From JBCAXA01 sp038534295 (GTDB lineage Bacteria > Pseudomonadota > Gammaproteobacteria > Steroidobacterales > Woeseiaceae), in NCBI GenBank assembly GCA_038534295.1, contig JBCAXA010000002.1, forward strand, positions 186,001-250,000: 64,000 nucleotides of DNA, read 5' to 3'. Shown here piece by piece: positions 25,292 to 33,062 of the stretch; position 1 is the first letter of the stretch, and every line of letters starts with the position of its first letter. The notes under the pieces are model-generated. The model saw nothing but the letters and a program-made list of their open reading frames with translations. It searched no databases and had not been told where the DNA came from. Position numbers and translations under genes: made by a program.

Positions 25292-26375
25292 ACGGCGCAA
25301 CGAGAATTTCAGCATGTCCTTTTTGGACTGCATGTGCTGCGGGTTTGGCGCGGTGATCCTATTCTTCATGATCATCAACGCGACGGTCGCTATTAATTCC
25401 GAGGCGGAAAACGCCGAGCTGATGTCCGAGACCGACAAGCTCGATCAGGAAGTGCTCGACGGGCGCAAGAACCTGGTCAAGCTGCGCAACGTGCTCGAAA
25501 GCGTTGAGGATGAGCGCGTGCAGACCGACGGTGAGTCGGCGCGCATTCTCGAACGGATCCAAGAGATCGAACAAGAGCTGTCGGAGTTTGATAAAGATTC
25601 GATTGCGCGCAAGGCCTCAATCGAGCAGCTGCGCGCCGATGTCGAGACGCTAAAAAAGGAGCGCGAGCGTCTGCTGGCGGCGGCCGCCGAGGAGGAGAAT
25701 CCCGGCAATAACGTCCGCACGTTTATCGGTGAAGGCGACCGCCAATACCTCACGGGGCTCAAAGTTGGCGGCACCAACTCGCTGATTCTGGTTGATCGTT
25801 CGGCGAGCATGCTTGCGCGGGAACTCGTCAACATCATTCGGCGTCGAAACATGTCGGAAGAGCAAAAACTCTCGTCGGCGAAATGGCGTCAGGTGGTCGC
25901 ATCGGTCGATTGGATTTCGTCGCAAATGCGGCCCGAGACGCAATTTCAGGTCTATATGTTCAATGAAGAACCGGAACCGGTGATCGAAGGTACCGACGGC
26001 GTCTGGCTGGAAGTCGGCGAGGGCAACACGCTCGGCGAGGTGGTCCGCACGCTGAGACGGACGCCGCCGGAGGGTGGCACCAATTTGCAGGCGGCGTTTC
26101 GAGTAATCGAAAAAATGGTTCCTCGTCCGGATACGGTCTTCTTGTTGACCGATTCCATGCCAACGCAGGGCGATCGCGGACCGAGCGGCAATTTCGTCAC
26201 CGGGCCGGAGCGACTCCGCCTATTTCGCGAGGCAGCGCGAGATGTGCCGTCGGGTATTCCGATCAACATTTTGCTATATCCGATGGAAGGCGATTACAAC
26301 GCGCCGGTGGAATTTTGGATGTTGGCCTACGCGAGCGGCGGCTCGATGATGAGCGTCAGCACCGACTGGCCGTAG
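25281..26375 (+). CDS. membrane-anchored vWA protein 1 (ExbD/MotB-like N-terminal helix)
   Basis: The 364-residue product has a short basic tail, then one transmembrane helix starting at FLDCMCCGFGAVILFF, with Asp16 at its N-terminal edge. A long coiled coil follows (about 40-135), and then a vWA domain (about 160-360). The MIDAS metal site is present as DRSAS (Asp172, Ser174, Ser176), Thr267 in GGTN and Asp291 in LLTDS. The arrangement of cytoplasmic tail, helix with acid and periplasmic domain copies ExbD and MotB. The ATG lies inside the end of the FHA gene. A closely related partner follows 16 bp later. Confidence 0.93.
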   Translation: MARKRRNENFSMSFLDCMCCGFGAVILFFMIINATVAINSEAENAELMSETDKLDQEVLDGRKNLVKLRNVLESVEDERVQTDGESARILERIQEIEQELSEFDKDSIARKASIEQLRADVETLKKERERLLAAAAEEENPGNNVRTFIGEGDRQYLTGLKVGGTNSLILVDRSASMLARELVNIIRRRNMSEEQKLSSAKWRQVVASVDWISSQMRPETQFQVYMFNEEPEPVIEGTDGVWLEVGEGNTLGEVVRTLRRTPPEGGTNLQAAFRVIEKMVPRPDTVFLLTDSMPTQGDRGPSGNFVTGPERLRLFREAARDVPSGIPINILLYPMEGDYNAPVEFWMLAYASGGSMMSVSTDWP

Positions 26376-26391
26376 TTAAAGAGGGTTAACC

Positions 26392-27387
26392 GTGGCACGC
26401 AAAAAGCGCGAACTCGAAGGATTCAGTCTGTCGTTCCTCGACTGCATCTGTTGTGGTTTTGGCGCCATTATCTTGCTGCTGGTGCTGACTAAAATCTATG
26501 AGCCGGTCACGATCGAGCGGTCGAAAAACGACCTGAAACTGTTGATCGCCAAACTTCAGGCGGAGTTGTTCGAGATTCGTGGCGATACGGTCATTCTGAA
26601 TCGCGACCTGAAAAGCGCTCAGGAGCAGATATCCGAGTCGAAGACTAAGCTCGCGCGCTTGAAAGGGGACCTCACCGACATACTCGGTCAGTACAACCCG
26701 GAAGAAGACGACTCGACGTTTTCGGCCGAGACAGAGGGCGAACTGCGGATCGCGCGTCAAACGCTGACCGAAGAGATGCAGCGGCTGCGGCCGAATTTCC
26801 GCCGCACGCAGGATGCTCCGGTGGGCGGTGTGCCGGTCGACAGCGAGTACGTCATTTTCATCATCGATACGTCCGGAAGCATGCAGCAAGACAGCTGGCA
26901 GAAGGTTCGCCGCAAGATTCGCGAAACCTTGGATATCTATCCGAAAGTACTCGGCATGCAAATCATGAACGACAACGGTCGTTACATGTTTCCGAACTCC
27001 GCCGGATCGTGGATGCGCGATACGCCGGCGCGTCGAGATTTGATCAATCGCCGTATGACCAACTGGCAGCCGACCAGTGTATCGAGTCCGGTGAATGGCC
27101 TAAAAACCGCGATTCGTACCTACGGGAATCGCGGCCAGAAGGTGTCCATCTACGTATTTGGCGACGACTACAAAGGTGGTTCCGTCGAAGCGCTTGCTGA
27201 CGCCGTCGATCGGCTGAATCCGGAAGACGCTGACGGCAATCGCAGCGTCCGAATCCATGCGGTGGGCTTTCCGCACCGGTTTGGCAGCGGCCGAGTCAGC
27301 ACCGAAGCGCGACAATTCTCTGCGCTCATGCGCGAGCTGACGTATCGCAACGGCGGCACGTTTGTCGCTGTGACCGACCGTCGCTAG
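26392..27387 (+). CDS. membrane-anchored vWA protein 2 (ExbD/MotB-like N-terminal helix)
   Basis: The 331-residue protein is a paralogue of the preceding vWA protein. It shares the MARK start, the SFLDCICCGFGAIILLL helix with Asp17, and a coiled coil (about 40-135). Its vWA domain (about 150-330) has a textbook MIDAS start, DTSGS (Asp159, Ser161, Ser163), and an Asp in VFGDDY; the usual MIDAS Thr is replaced by a Ser/Pro stretch. The two proteins differ strongly outside the helix, which suggests a heteromeric pair. The GTG start follows GAGGG. It ends the tightly packed part of the operon, with OmpA after 117 bp. Confidence 0.93.
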   Translation: MARKKRELEGFSLSFLDCICCGFGAIILLLVLTKIYEPVTIERSKNDLKLLIAKLQAELFEIRGDTVILNRDLKSAQEQISESKTKLARLKGDLTDILGQYNPEEDDSTFSAETEGELRIARQTLTEEMQRLRPNFRRTQDAPVGGVPVDSEYVIFIIDTSGSMQQDSWQKVRRKIRETLDIYPKVLGMQIMNDNGRYMFPNSAGSWMRDTPARRDLINRRMTNWQPTSVSSPVNGLKTAIRTYGNRGQKVSIYVFGDDYKGGSVEALADAVDRLNPEDADGNRSVRIHAVGFPHRFGSGRVSTEARQFSALMRELTYRNGGTFVAVTDRR

Positions 27388-27504
27388 GCGCTAACCAGCG
27401 CTAGGATTCATCACAATTCGACCTGGGAATGCCTGAATCGGCGAGGGTGCTGCCACACGGCATCGCCACACTGTGCTCCGAACCTAATCAACAGGAGCAC
27501 AACC

Positions 27505-28236
27505 ATGAACCTTCGCAACTGGACTATCGCAACCAGCGCGGCTTTGCTTTGCCTGGCGCCTGCCAGCCAAGCGCTCGCCTCGAAATCTGAGAATGTTGGA
27601 ATCGGTGTTGGTGGCGTCGTTGGTGCCGTCGCCGGCGGCCCGGTAGGCTTTATTGTCGGTAGCGCCGCTGGCGCATTCGTTGGCGATCGCTTCCACAAAC
27701 GGGGCGAGAAAATCGCCTCGCTCGACGCGTCGTTGACTGAGGAGCAGCAACGCGTCGCCACGCTGTCGGCTGAATTGGCGGCCCGTGACGCCGAGCTCGT
27801 TGCCCTCGATGCGCAAATCAATTCGATGCGCATCCCGGCCGAGCAGGCCCGCGAACTGCTTGCAAGCGGCATCGCAATGAACCTGCTGTTCGCCACTGAC
27901 ACCGCTGCGGTCGAGCCGGAAATCGCTGAGCGACTCTTAGCGCTCGCCGATCGGTTGGCGCGGATCCCGGACGTCGTTATCGAACTGAACGGTCACGCGG
28001 ACACGCGCGGTACACCCGACTACAACCTCGGTTTGTCGTTGCGCCGTGCCGAGAATGTTCGTGCAGTGCTGATCGAAGGCGGATTCCCGGCGGCGCGCAT
28101 CACCGTTACCGGCCACGGCGCGACGGATTTCGATCCGGTTGAGTCACGTGCCGATACGCTGGCGCTGCAACGCCGTGTCGAGCTTCGTATCGGTGTTTCC
28201 CCGGACGTTCTGCATGGACAGCTCGCCGGCTTGTAG
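27505..28236 (+). CDS. OmpA-family peptidoglycan-binding protein with glycine zipper
   Basis: This 243-residue envelope protein has a signal peptide (1 to about 25, ending ALA), a Gly-zipper segment (GVGGVVGAVAGGPVGF) that may insert in a membrane, a short coiled coil, and a C-terminal OmpA domain. The peptidoglycan-contact motif is clear: NGHADTRGTPDYNLGLSLRRAENV, with Asp and Arg residues in the usual places. AGGAG lies 8 nt before the ATG. It may have its own promoter in the 117 bp after the second vWA gene. It could anchor the proposed machine to the cell wall, since the vWA proteins lack peptidoglycan-binding domains. A hairpin follows its stop. Confidence 0.92.
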   Translation: MNLRNWTIATSAALLCLAPASQALASKSENVGIGVGGVVGAVAGGPVGFIVGSAAGAFVGDRFHKRGEKIASLDASLTEEQQRVATLSAELAARDAELVALDAQINSMRIPAEQARELLASGIAMNLLFATDTAAVEPEIAERLLALADRLARIPDVVIELNGHADTRGTPDYNLGLSLRRAENVRAVLIEGGFPAARITVTGHGATDFDPVESRADTLALQRRVELRIGVSPDVLHGQLAGL

Positions 28237-28262
28237 CGAGAATAACCACTCAGCAACAATAC

Positions 28263-28286
28263 CAGGGCCCGCATTTGCGGGCCCTG
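28263..28286 (+). terminator. strong GC hairpin after the OmpA gene, probable terminator
   Basis: CAGGGCCCGC pairs perfectly with GCGGGCCCTG across an ATTT loop (10-bp stem) 26 nt after the OmpA stop. Only TCGTTA follows, so the U-tract is poor. It nevertheless marks the boundary between the vWA block and phhB. Confidence 0.6.
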
Positions 28287-28305
28287 TCGTTACCAGGAGT
28301 GGTCT

Positions 28306-28647
28306 ATGACCGAAGCGCTCGCAGCCAGGCGCTGTGTGCCGTGCGAAGGCGGTGTGCCGCCGCTCGACGCCGAGCAATGTGGCGAGCTGATGCGAGCCCT
28401 GCATCCAGACTGGCAGCTCGATCTCGATCGCCAGTGTGTTTCGCGACGCTTCACCTTCGTCGGTTTTAATCGACCGATGGGATTTGTCAACGCCGTCGCC
28501 TTCATCGCACAGAGCGAGGGTCATCACCCAGAAATGACGGTCGGCTACGGCTTTTGCGAGATTTTGTACCGGACTTACGCGATTGACGGACTCAGCGACA
28601 ACGACTTTATCTGTGCCGCAAAGATTGATCGACTGCTGACCGACTAG
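28306..28647 (+). CDS. phhB: pterin-4a-carbinolamine dehydratase
   Basis: This 113-residue enzyme dehydrates 4a-hydroxytetrahydrobiopterin during pterin recycling. The family motif EGHHPEMTVGYGFCEI is present, with its paired His, followed by the GLSDNDFICAAKIDRL C-terminus. The usual Thr-His before the Gly-Leu is Thr-Tyr here, a deviation at a conserved position. An ACCAGGAG ribosome binding site precedes the ATG. No phenylalanine hydroxylase gene is near, so it may serve molybdopterin or another pterin pathway. Confidence 0.92.
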   Translation: MTEALAARRCVPCEGGVPPLDAEQCGELMRALHPDWQLDLDRQCVSRRFTFVGFNRPMGFVNAVAFIAQSEGHHPEMTVGYGFCEILYRTYAIDGLSDNDFICAAKIDRLLTD

Positions 28648-28691
28648 CGGTCGCCGCTCGACTGAGCGGCGCGTGACGAGGGAAGTTTGAC

Positions 28692-29492
28692 TCAGACGCT
28701 CTGTTTCGGCGGCCGCGGAAAAAATGCGCTGGTTCGCTGCACGTAGTCGCGATACGCCGGTTTGGTGTCCTTCAACGATTGCTCGAGCAGGCTAACGCCA
28801 GAGACCTTGAGCAACAGGAAAGTCATCAGCACTGGCGAGATCAGTCCCCATAGGCCGACCAAGTTTTCGCAGCTGACGACGAAAATCCCCCACCAAAGAC
28901 ACGCGTTGCCGAAGTAATTCGGATGGCGTGTGTAGCGCCACAAACCGCGGTCCATAACCTGACCTTTGTTGGCCGGGTCGGTCTTGAATCGTGAGAGCTG
29001 GAAATCGCCCACGGCTTCGAACAGGAAGCCGATCGCAAAGAGAGCGGTGCCGATGATGGCAGCGAGTCCGAGCGAGCTTGGCGTGTTGTAGGTTTGGCCG
29101 AGCTGCAACGGTAGCGAGACAATCCACATAATCACGCCTTGCAGCAGGTAGACCCGCGTGTAGCTGCGCCGTGCAAAACTCTGACCGTTGGCCTCGGCGC
29201 GTTTGCGCATTGCCACGTACCGAGGATCCTCACCGTGGCCGATATTACGTAGCGCTAAGTAAACGCCGAGCCGCAGACCCCATAGGGTTGCCAGCGTGGC
29301 CAGTAGCCACTTGCGCGCATCGACGCCGTCGCTAAACAAGAAGGCGACCCAGGCGATGAGCACGAAGCCCGGTCCCCAGAAAATATCGATGATGCTGGCG
29401 TCTTTCAGCGCAACGCTCAGGCTCCAAAGCAACGTCAGCGCGATAACGACCGCGAGCGCTGTCGCGATCATCACGAACGGCAGTTCGGCCAC
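28692..29492 (-). CDS. DUF1295 / steroid 5-alpha-reductase-like membrane protein
   Basis: The protein (266 residues from the GTG at 29492) has about six transmembrane segments. It carries the DUF1295 signatures IIDIFWGPGFV near the N-terminus and GLWRYTRHPNYFGNACLWWG in the C-terminal half. That second motif is the NADPH/sterol-binding region of the steroid reductase and isoprenylcysteine methyltransferase superfamily. GGAG lies 6 nt before the GTG; an ATG at 29531 would add 13 residues but has no ribosome binding site. The substrate is unknown. It diverges from a threonine-dehydratase-like gene. Confidence 0.87.
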   Translation of the reverse strand: MAELPFVMIATALAVVIALTLLWSLSVALKDASIIDIFWGPGFVLIAWVAFLFSDGVDARKWLLATLATLWGLRLGVYLALRNIGHGEDPRYVAMRKRAEANGQSFARRSYTRVYLLQGVIMWIVSLPLQLGQTYNTPSSLGLAAIIGTALFAIGFLFEAVGDFQLSRFKTDPANKGQVMDRGLWRYTRHPNYFGNACLWWGIFVVSCENLVGLWGLISPVLMTFLLLKVSGVSLLEQSLKDTKPAYRDYVQRTSAFFPRPPKQSV

Positions 29493-29559
29493 GTTCGTCT
29501 CCAAGAAATTCAATGGTTGGTACCATAGCAACGATTGGGTGTAAGCCGGGTGAAGCTCG

Positions 29560-30555
29560 ATGGATTCGACACATCACACGACCGCGACATTGCCGAACTT
29601 CGATGGCGTCGTCGATGCCGGCAATCGCGTTGCGGGATTCGCAATCGAGACCCCGCTGCTCGAATATCCCGTTCTGAACGAACGCTGCGGTGGTCGGGTT
29701 TTGTTGAAAGCAGAGAATCTGCAGCGGACCGGGTCGTTTAAGTTTCGCGGTGCGTGGAATTGTTTATCGGCGCAGGCAGAACAGGCTCGCGAAAATGGCG
29801 TTGTTGCCTGGTCGTCGGGAAATCACGCGCAGGGCGTCGCACTCGCTGCGCGCATGCTGGGTGCCAAGGCGGCCATTGTTATGCCGGCCGATGCGCCGGC
29901 AACCAAGATTGGACGCACCCGAGCGCTGGGCGCCGAGCTCGTTTTGTACGACCGCTATCGCGACGATCGCGAGGCGCTTGGTCGGCGGCTGGCCGCGGAG
30001 CGCAACGCGGTTCTCGTGCCGTCCTACGACGATCCGCTGGTAATCGCCGGGCAGGGCACGATGGGGCTCGAGATCGTCAAACAGTGTCAGGCAAGGCGCG
30101 TGATTCCCGACACGGCGTTGATCTGTTGCGGTGGCGGCGGACTGACGTCAGGCGCATCGCTTGCCATGCACGAGCATTTTTCGCGTCTGCACGTCCACAC
30201 GGTCGAGCCTTCCGGGTTTGACGATACCGCGCGATCGTTGGCTAGCGGACAGCGCGTTGGCAACGAAGCTGGCTCGCGTTCGATCTGCGATGCGCTGCTG
30301 AGTCCGACGCCGGGCTCGTTGACGTGGCCCATCCTCAAGCACCACGTCGTTTCCGGCTTAGTCGTCACCGACGATGACGCACTGTCGGCGATGCGCTTTG
30401 CATTTACCGAACTCAAGCTGGTGCTGGAGCCTGGTGGGGCTGTGGCTCTGGCGGCCGTGCTGTCAGGTCGTTACGACGTCAGCGGCAAAACCGTCGTTGT
30501 CGTCCTGAGCGGTGGCAATGTTGACCCAGCGCTAGTGACCGAATCTGTCGCCTAG
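29560..30555 (+). CDS. PLP-dependent threonine/serine dehydratase-like enzyme
   Basis: This 331-residue fold-type II PLP enzyme has the Schiff-base lysine in GSFKFRGA, the substrate loop SSGNHAQG and the phosphate-binding GGGGL loop. It lacks the C-terminal ACT regulatory domain of biosynthetic IlvA, so it is of the short catabolic threonine dehydratase or serine racemase type. Its stop overlaps the stop of ilvB on the other strand by a few bases. Nearness to ilvB could link 2-oxobutyrate formation to isoleucine synthesis, but the two genes are on opposite strands. Confidence 0.92.
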   Translation: MDSTHHTTATLPNFDGVVDAGNRVAGFAIETPLLEYPVLNERCGGRVLLKAENLQRTGSFKFRGAWNCLSAQAEQARENGVVAWSSGNHAQGVALAARMLGAKAAIVMPADAPATKIGRTRALGAELVLYDRYRDDREALGRRLAAERNAVLVPSYDDPLVIAGQGTMGLEIVKQCQARRVIPDTALICCGGGGLTSGASLAMHEHFSRLHVHTVEPSGFDDTARSLASGQRVGNEAGSRSICDALLSPTPGSLTWPILKHHVVSGLVVTDDDALSAMRFAFTELKLVLEPGGAVALAAVLSGRYDVSGKTVVVVLSGGNVDPALVTESVA

Positions 30556-32405
30556 AACATCGACGTCGGATCGGGTCTGTCGTCGCTTGGCGGTTCTCGT
30601 GACGGAATGTGATCGCCCGTGATCATTTCGCGGTAGGTCTGACCCGGGCCGACCATCGGGAATACCATTGCGTCGGGGTCGATAACCACTTCGAGAAAGG
30701 CCGGGCCGTCGAATGCAAGGAAGCGGGCAACGGCATCGGGAACATCGGCTTTGTTCGCGAGGCGCTCGGCGAATTTGAAGCCATCGGCTTGTGCGGCGAG
30801 CACGAAGTCTTTGCTGTGCAGCGTCTTGTCGCTGCCGGCCAAGCGGCCTTCAAAGTAGGTCTTTTGCCATTGCTTGACCATTCCGTCACCGCAATTGTTC
30901 ATGACCACCACTTTGACCGGCAATCCATAGGTCGTCAGTGTCTCGAGCTCGCCGAGATTCATGCGGATGCTGGCATCGCCGTCAATATCAATGACCAGAC
31001 GGTCAGGGGCGGCGACCTGTGCGCCGGCGGCTGCCGGCAGGCCAAATCCCATCGTGCCCATGCTGCCGGAGGTCAGCCACAGTCGCGGCTCGCGAAAGTC
31101 GAAGTACTGCGCCGCCCACATTTGATGCTGGCCGACGCCGGTTGAGACGATGGCCTCGCCTCGAGTGATGCGATTGATCTCCTCGATAACGTAGTGCGGC
31201 TGTATCAGTGCGCTGTCGCGGTCGTAATTCATCGCGTAGTCGCGCTTCAGCGCCGCCACGTGCTTTTGCCAACCGTCGAACGACTTTTTAAAGCGAATGC
31301 GCCGGCCATAGTCGAGCAGCTCACCGAGGTCACGTTGGAGACGCCCGACGTGCGCCCAATCCGCTTTCTTGACCTTGCCGATCTCCGAGGGATCAACATC
31401 AAAATGCGCGACGCTGCGCGCATTGGGTGCAAATGCGGCAGGGACGCCGGCGACACGATCGTCAAAGCGTGCGCCAACAGCAATCAGAAAATCGCAGTCC
31501 TCGACAGCGTAGTTTGCATACGCGGTGCCATGCATGCCGAGCATGTGCAAACAGCGCTCGCCAAATGTGTCGGCCGCACCGATACCCATTAGCGTAGTGG
31601 CGATTGGGAGGCCGTACTCATCGGCAAATTCGCGCAGTACTGCACTCGCGTTGGCGTTGACGACCCCGCCGCCGGCATACAGCAGCGGGCGTTTGGCGCT
31701 CGATAGCAGGCGGAAGAACGCCTGGCATTGTTCCTGCGTCAGTGGATTGGTCGTCAGCAATTCCAAGCGCCGCCGAAAGCCCGGTACCGGCAACTCGCCG
31801 CTGCCAATAAACTCGCCGGTCCAATTTTGAACGTCCTTCGGAACGTCGATGACCACCGGGCCAGGTCGGCCTTCGCGGGCGATCGTGAAGGCGGTGCGCA
31901 CCGTTTGCTCGAGCTTCTCTGGGTCGGTTACTAGGAAGACATGCTTGGCAACGGAGCCCATGATCGACGTGACTGGCGCTTCCTGAAACGCATCGGTGCC
32001 GATTGCCGCACGTGGGACCTGTCCGCATATGACTACTAGCGGTACCGAATCGGCCAAGGAATCGCGAATCGGTGTGACGGTGTTGGTGGCACCCGGACCC
32101 GACGTCACCATAACGACGCCGACTTTCCCTGAGGCGCGCGCATAACCGGCGGCCATAAAACCGGCGGCCTGCTCATTGGCCGGGACGATGAGATTGATGC
32201 CCTTGTCCGGATCGCCAGTCCGATTTTTGTTATGCCGGAAAATGGCGTCATAGCCGGGCAGGATGGCGCCGCCGGAATAACCGAAAATCGTGTCGACGCC
32301 CTCGTCTTCAAGGACCTGAATGAGCATTTCGGCACCACTCATGGTGGTTCCGGCGAGGCGATGGGGCTCGCTTTTAGGCGTACTCGGTTTGACGATTTGT
32401 ACCAT
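30552..32405 (-). CDS. ilvB: acetolactate synthase large (catalytic) subunit
   Basis: This ThDP enzyme condenses pyruvate to acetolactate, or with 2-oxobutyrate to acetohydroxybutyrate, in valine, leucine and isoleucine synthesis. The product (617 residues from the ATG at 32405) shows the catalytic Glu region GYSGGAILPGYDA, VTSGPGATN, the FAD-related PxARSVAHFDVDPSEI segment and the ThDP-Mg site DIDGDASIRMNLGE. A GTG at 32429 or an internal ATG at 32342 are alternative starts; none has a good ribosome binding site. Unusually, the regulatory subunit gene ilvN is divergent, starting 121 bp away on the other strand. No ilvC is adjacent. Confidence 0.97.
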   Translation of the reverse strand: MVQIVKPSTPKSEPHRLAGTTMSGAEMLIQVLEDEGVDTIFGYSGGAILPGYDAIFRHNKNRTGDPDKGINLIVPANEQAAGFMAAGYARASGKVGVVMVTSGPGATNTVTPIRDSLADSVPLVVICGQVPRAAIGTDAFQEAPVTSIMGSVAKHVFLVTDPEKLEQTVRTAFTIAREGRPGPVVIDVPKDVQNWTGEFIGSGELPVPGFRRRLELLTTNPLTQEQCQAFFRLLSSAKRPLLYAGGGVVNANASAVLREFADEYGLPIATTLMGIGAADTFGERCLHMLGMHGTAYANYAVEDCDFLIAVGARFDDRVAGVPAAFAPNARSVAHFDVDPSEIGKVKKADWAHVGRLQRDLGELLDYGRRIRFKKSFDGWQKHVAALKRDYAMNYDRDSALIQPHYVIEEINRITRGEAIVSTGVGQHQMWAAQYFDFREPRLWLTSGSMGTMGFGLPAAAGAQVAAPDRLVIDIDGDASIRMNLGELETLTTYGLPVKVVVMNNCGDGMVKQWQKTYFEGRLAGSDKTLHSKDFVLAAQADGFKFAERLANKADVPDAVARFLAFDGPAFLEVVIDPDAMVFPMVGPGQTYREMITGDHIPSREPPSDDRPDPTSMF

Positions 32406-32526
32406 TGGTCGGTCCGCTGCCGGCCGCACTCGATTCGAGTCTCTGGAATTTCGTTGTGCATTGCAATACCGCGGGCCCTGCGCGATGATCTCGTGATTAG
32501 GGAGTTACGGCTCGAGCACGTCCGTC

Positions 32527-33051
32527 ATGCGCCACGTCATTTCGGTTTTGTTGCAGAACGAAGCCGGCGCGCTGACTCGGCTCACCGCGCTGTTCTCCTC
32601 GCGTGGCTACAACATTGACTCGCTAAACGTCGCCCCCACCAACGACCCAACCGTGTCGCGGTTGACGGTTGTTAGCAGCGGCTCCGACGTCACGATGGCG
32701 CAGATTGCGAGTCAAATGGGCAAGCTCGTGGATGTCGTCAGTATCTATGATATGACGCTCGGTGAGCACTACGAACGCGAGCTGCTGCTCATCAAAATGA
32801 CCGTTGCAACCGGCGAATACGACGCGGTCATGGCAGACGCCGAAGCGGCGGGCGCGCGCGTGCTGGACGACTCGCAGCAAAACTGCGCGCTCGAATTGAC
32901 CGCTCGCCCAGCCGAGATTGACGCGTTCGTCGCCGCGTGCGAGCGCCGTGCTGAGATTCGCGCAGTGATTCGGTCGGGCAGCGTTGCTGCGATGAAGGGT
33001 GATCAAATCCATGCCCACCCGCTGCCGGAGTCCCTCGATACCGCCCGCTGA
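32527..33051 (+). CDS. ilvN: acetolactate synthase small (regulatory) subunit
   Basis: This 174-residue regulatory subunit binds valine and activates the large subunit. The N-terminal ACT domain is unmistakable, with RHVISVLLQNEAGALTRL followed by GYNIDSLNVAPTND. The C-terminal IlvH-type domain has HYERELLLIKM. The ATG at 32527 matches family N-termini. The gene is divergent from ilvB and instead heads a row with proB, proA and glpD (gaps of 11, -4 and 4 bp), so catalytic and regulatory subunits must be made from separate transcripts. Confidence 0.95.
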   Translation: MRHVISVLLQNEAGALTRLTALFSSRGYNIDSLNVAPTNDPTVSRLTVVSSGSDVTMAQIASQMGKLVDVVSIYDMTLGEHYERELLLIKMTVATGEYDAVMADAEAAGARVLDDSQQNCALELTARPAEIDAFVAACERRAEIRAVIRSGSVAAMKGDQIHAHPLPESLDTAR

Positions 33052-33062
33052 AGCTCACCGTC

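Noticed and set aside
23102..27387. Zorya-type antiphage system (ZorA/ZorB).
   Set aside because: There is a MotA-like protein, but the partners carry vWA domains instead of an OmpA-type ZorB, and no ZorC/D/E helicase or nuclease is present.
14951..28236. Type VI secretion regulatory cluster.
   Set aside because: Kinase, phosphatase and FHA are present, but no TssB/C sheath, TssJ/L/M, ClpV, Hcp or VgrG gene is found.
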